DNA of 64,000 nucleotides from the NCBI RefSeq assembly GCF_004348325.1, contig NZ_SMKF01000001.1, positions 122,049-186,048 on the forward strand, in the 5' to 3' direction. The DNA comes from Micromonospora sp. KC213. Lineage in GTDB: Bacteria > Actinomycetota > Actinomycetes > Mycobacteriales > Micromonosporaceae. This document shows, one piece after another, positions 59,349 through 64,000 of the stretch. The stretch's first letter is position 1, and each line of letters starts with the position of its first letter. The notes below the pieces were generated by a model. That model had not been told where the DNA came from. It ran no database searches and was given only the letters and a program-made list of their open reading frames with translations. A program made the position numbers and the translations under genes.

Positions 59349-59881
59349 CACGGGCCCCTACGTCTGTAGTCAGCGGGATCGAGTCATCGACAGTCGAGTC
59401 GTTCGCGTACCGCGCAAAACAGCAGGCTCCGCCCGCAGCTTCGGCCGAAAAGCTGCGAACCCTCGCCTTTATGCGGTCAGAGATCGCACCCAGAGGGTAA
59501 ATGCATTGATGAGCGCTGGCAATCCCACGACACCCGCCACAAAACGAGGTTCGCCGTTCGACCCGTCGACGCCGCCTCCTCAACGACCAACAACGAAACC
59601 GTTATGCAAGGATGTGTTATCCAACCCACCCCGCCAGAGTCGTATTGACATTTTCCGATATCTAGCTGCATGCTGGCCCGGCAGACCACGGGACAAGGTC
59701 ACATCTGATGTGACGCTGCGTTACCTCCCCGAGGGACCTGACTGCCCGTCACGGCGGACGGCATGACGATCTGACGGCACAGGCACGCCTTCGACCCGAC
59801 CAGGCCACCCTGGCGCATCGCAGGTGTCGCCCGCACGTGCCCGTGGTCGCGGCATCGTTGCCCGCCGAAATAGGAGACGGT
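59349..59881. other. Divergent promoter region between RbsABC-like operon and ThuA-dehydrogenase copy 2
   Basis: 533 bp without a gene. It is AT-richer than its surroundings. AGAGTCGTATTGACA (59636-59650) carries the GAGTCGTA half of the operators at 29.99 and 30.17 kb joined to a TTGACA -35-like element. A clear -10 could not be fixed. Confidence 0.5.

Positions 59882-64000
<4,119 letters not shown>

Overview
The window comes from a high-GC actinomycete. GC-rich third codon positions, frequent GTG/TTG starts, overlapping stop/start codons (ATGA, GTGA, TTGA) and many secreted enzymes carrying ricin-type CBM13 lectin modules suggest a soil or plant-associated member of the Micromonosporaceae (inference; no rRNA or housekeeping marker is present). 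No tRNA, rRNA or CRISPR array was seen.

Region 1 (1-14.4 kb) is a siderophore locus. It holds the C-terminal part of a nonribosomal peptide synthetase (end of C, then A-T-C-A-T), a convergent MbtI-type salicylate synthase, and a translationally coupled operon of an ATP-grasp ligase, two IucA/IucC-type NIS synthetases and a PLP-dependent LysA-fold decarboxylase. A small eight-cysteine DUF1540 protein and a DUF2470 protein follow. IdeR/DmdR1-type iron boxes lie at 7057 and 13455. The gene set implies an NRPS/NIS hybrid siderophore with a salicylate cap.

Region 2 (14.5-53.5 kb) is a plant cell-wall locus with its own regulation. Secreted enzymes are a GH62 arabinofuranosidase, two right-handed beta-helix proteins, a GH95 enzyme, a GH10 xylanase and a CE1-type esterase. 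Uptake and catabolism genes are interleaved with them: an RbsABC-like importer with a ROK regulator, a Gfo/Idh/MocA dehydrogenase and a TIM-barrel isomerase (30.4-37.5 kb), and a MalFG-type importer with an enolase-superfamily dehydratase and a FadR-type GntR regulator (43.8-49.1 kb). A very large ThuA/sorbosone-dehydrogenase exoprotein is followed in its operon by two small membrane proteins (19.8-26.8 kb). A second FadR-type GntR gene and an EboA/TatD pair sit between these blocks. A decayed IS630-type transposase lies at 49.2-49.5 kb.

Region 3 (53.7-64 kb) is a second RbsABC-like operon ending in a TIM-barrel epimerase. It is divergent from a second secreted ThuA/sorbosone-dehydrogenase protein, and a truncated CBM13 protein follows. 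The pairing of ThuA-GSDH exoprotein with RbsABC and TIM isomerase therefore occurs twice.

Two families of candidate operators with a GT-N3-AC core (the FadR-type GntR signature) tie the sugar regions together. GAGT-N3-ACTC sites lie between eboA and the ROK/RbsABC operon. CGTATGACG sites lie upstream of the MalFG operon and one beta-helix gene, and a palindrome with the same core precedes the xylanase gene.
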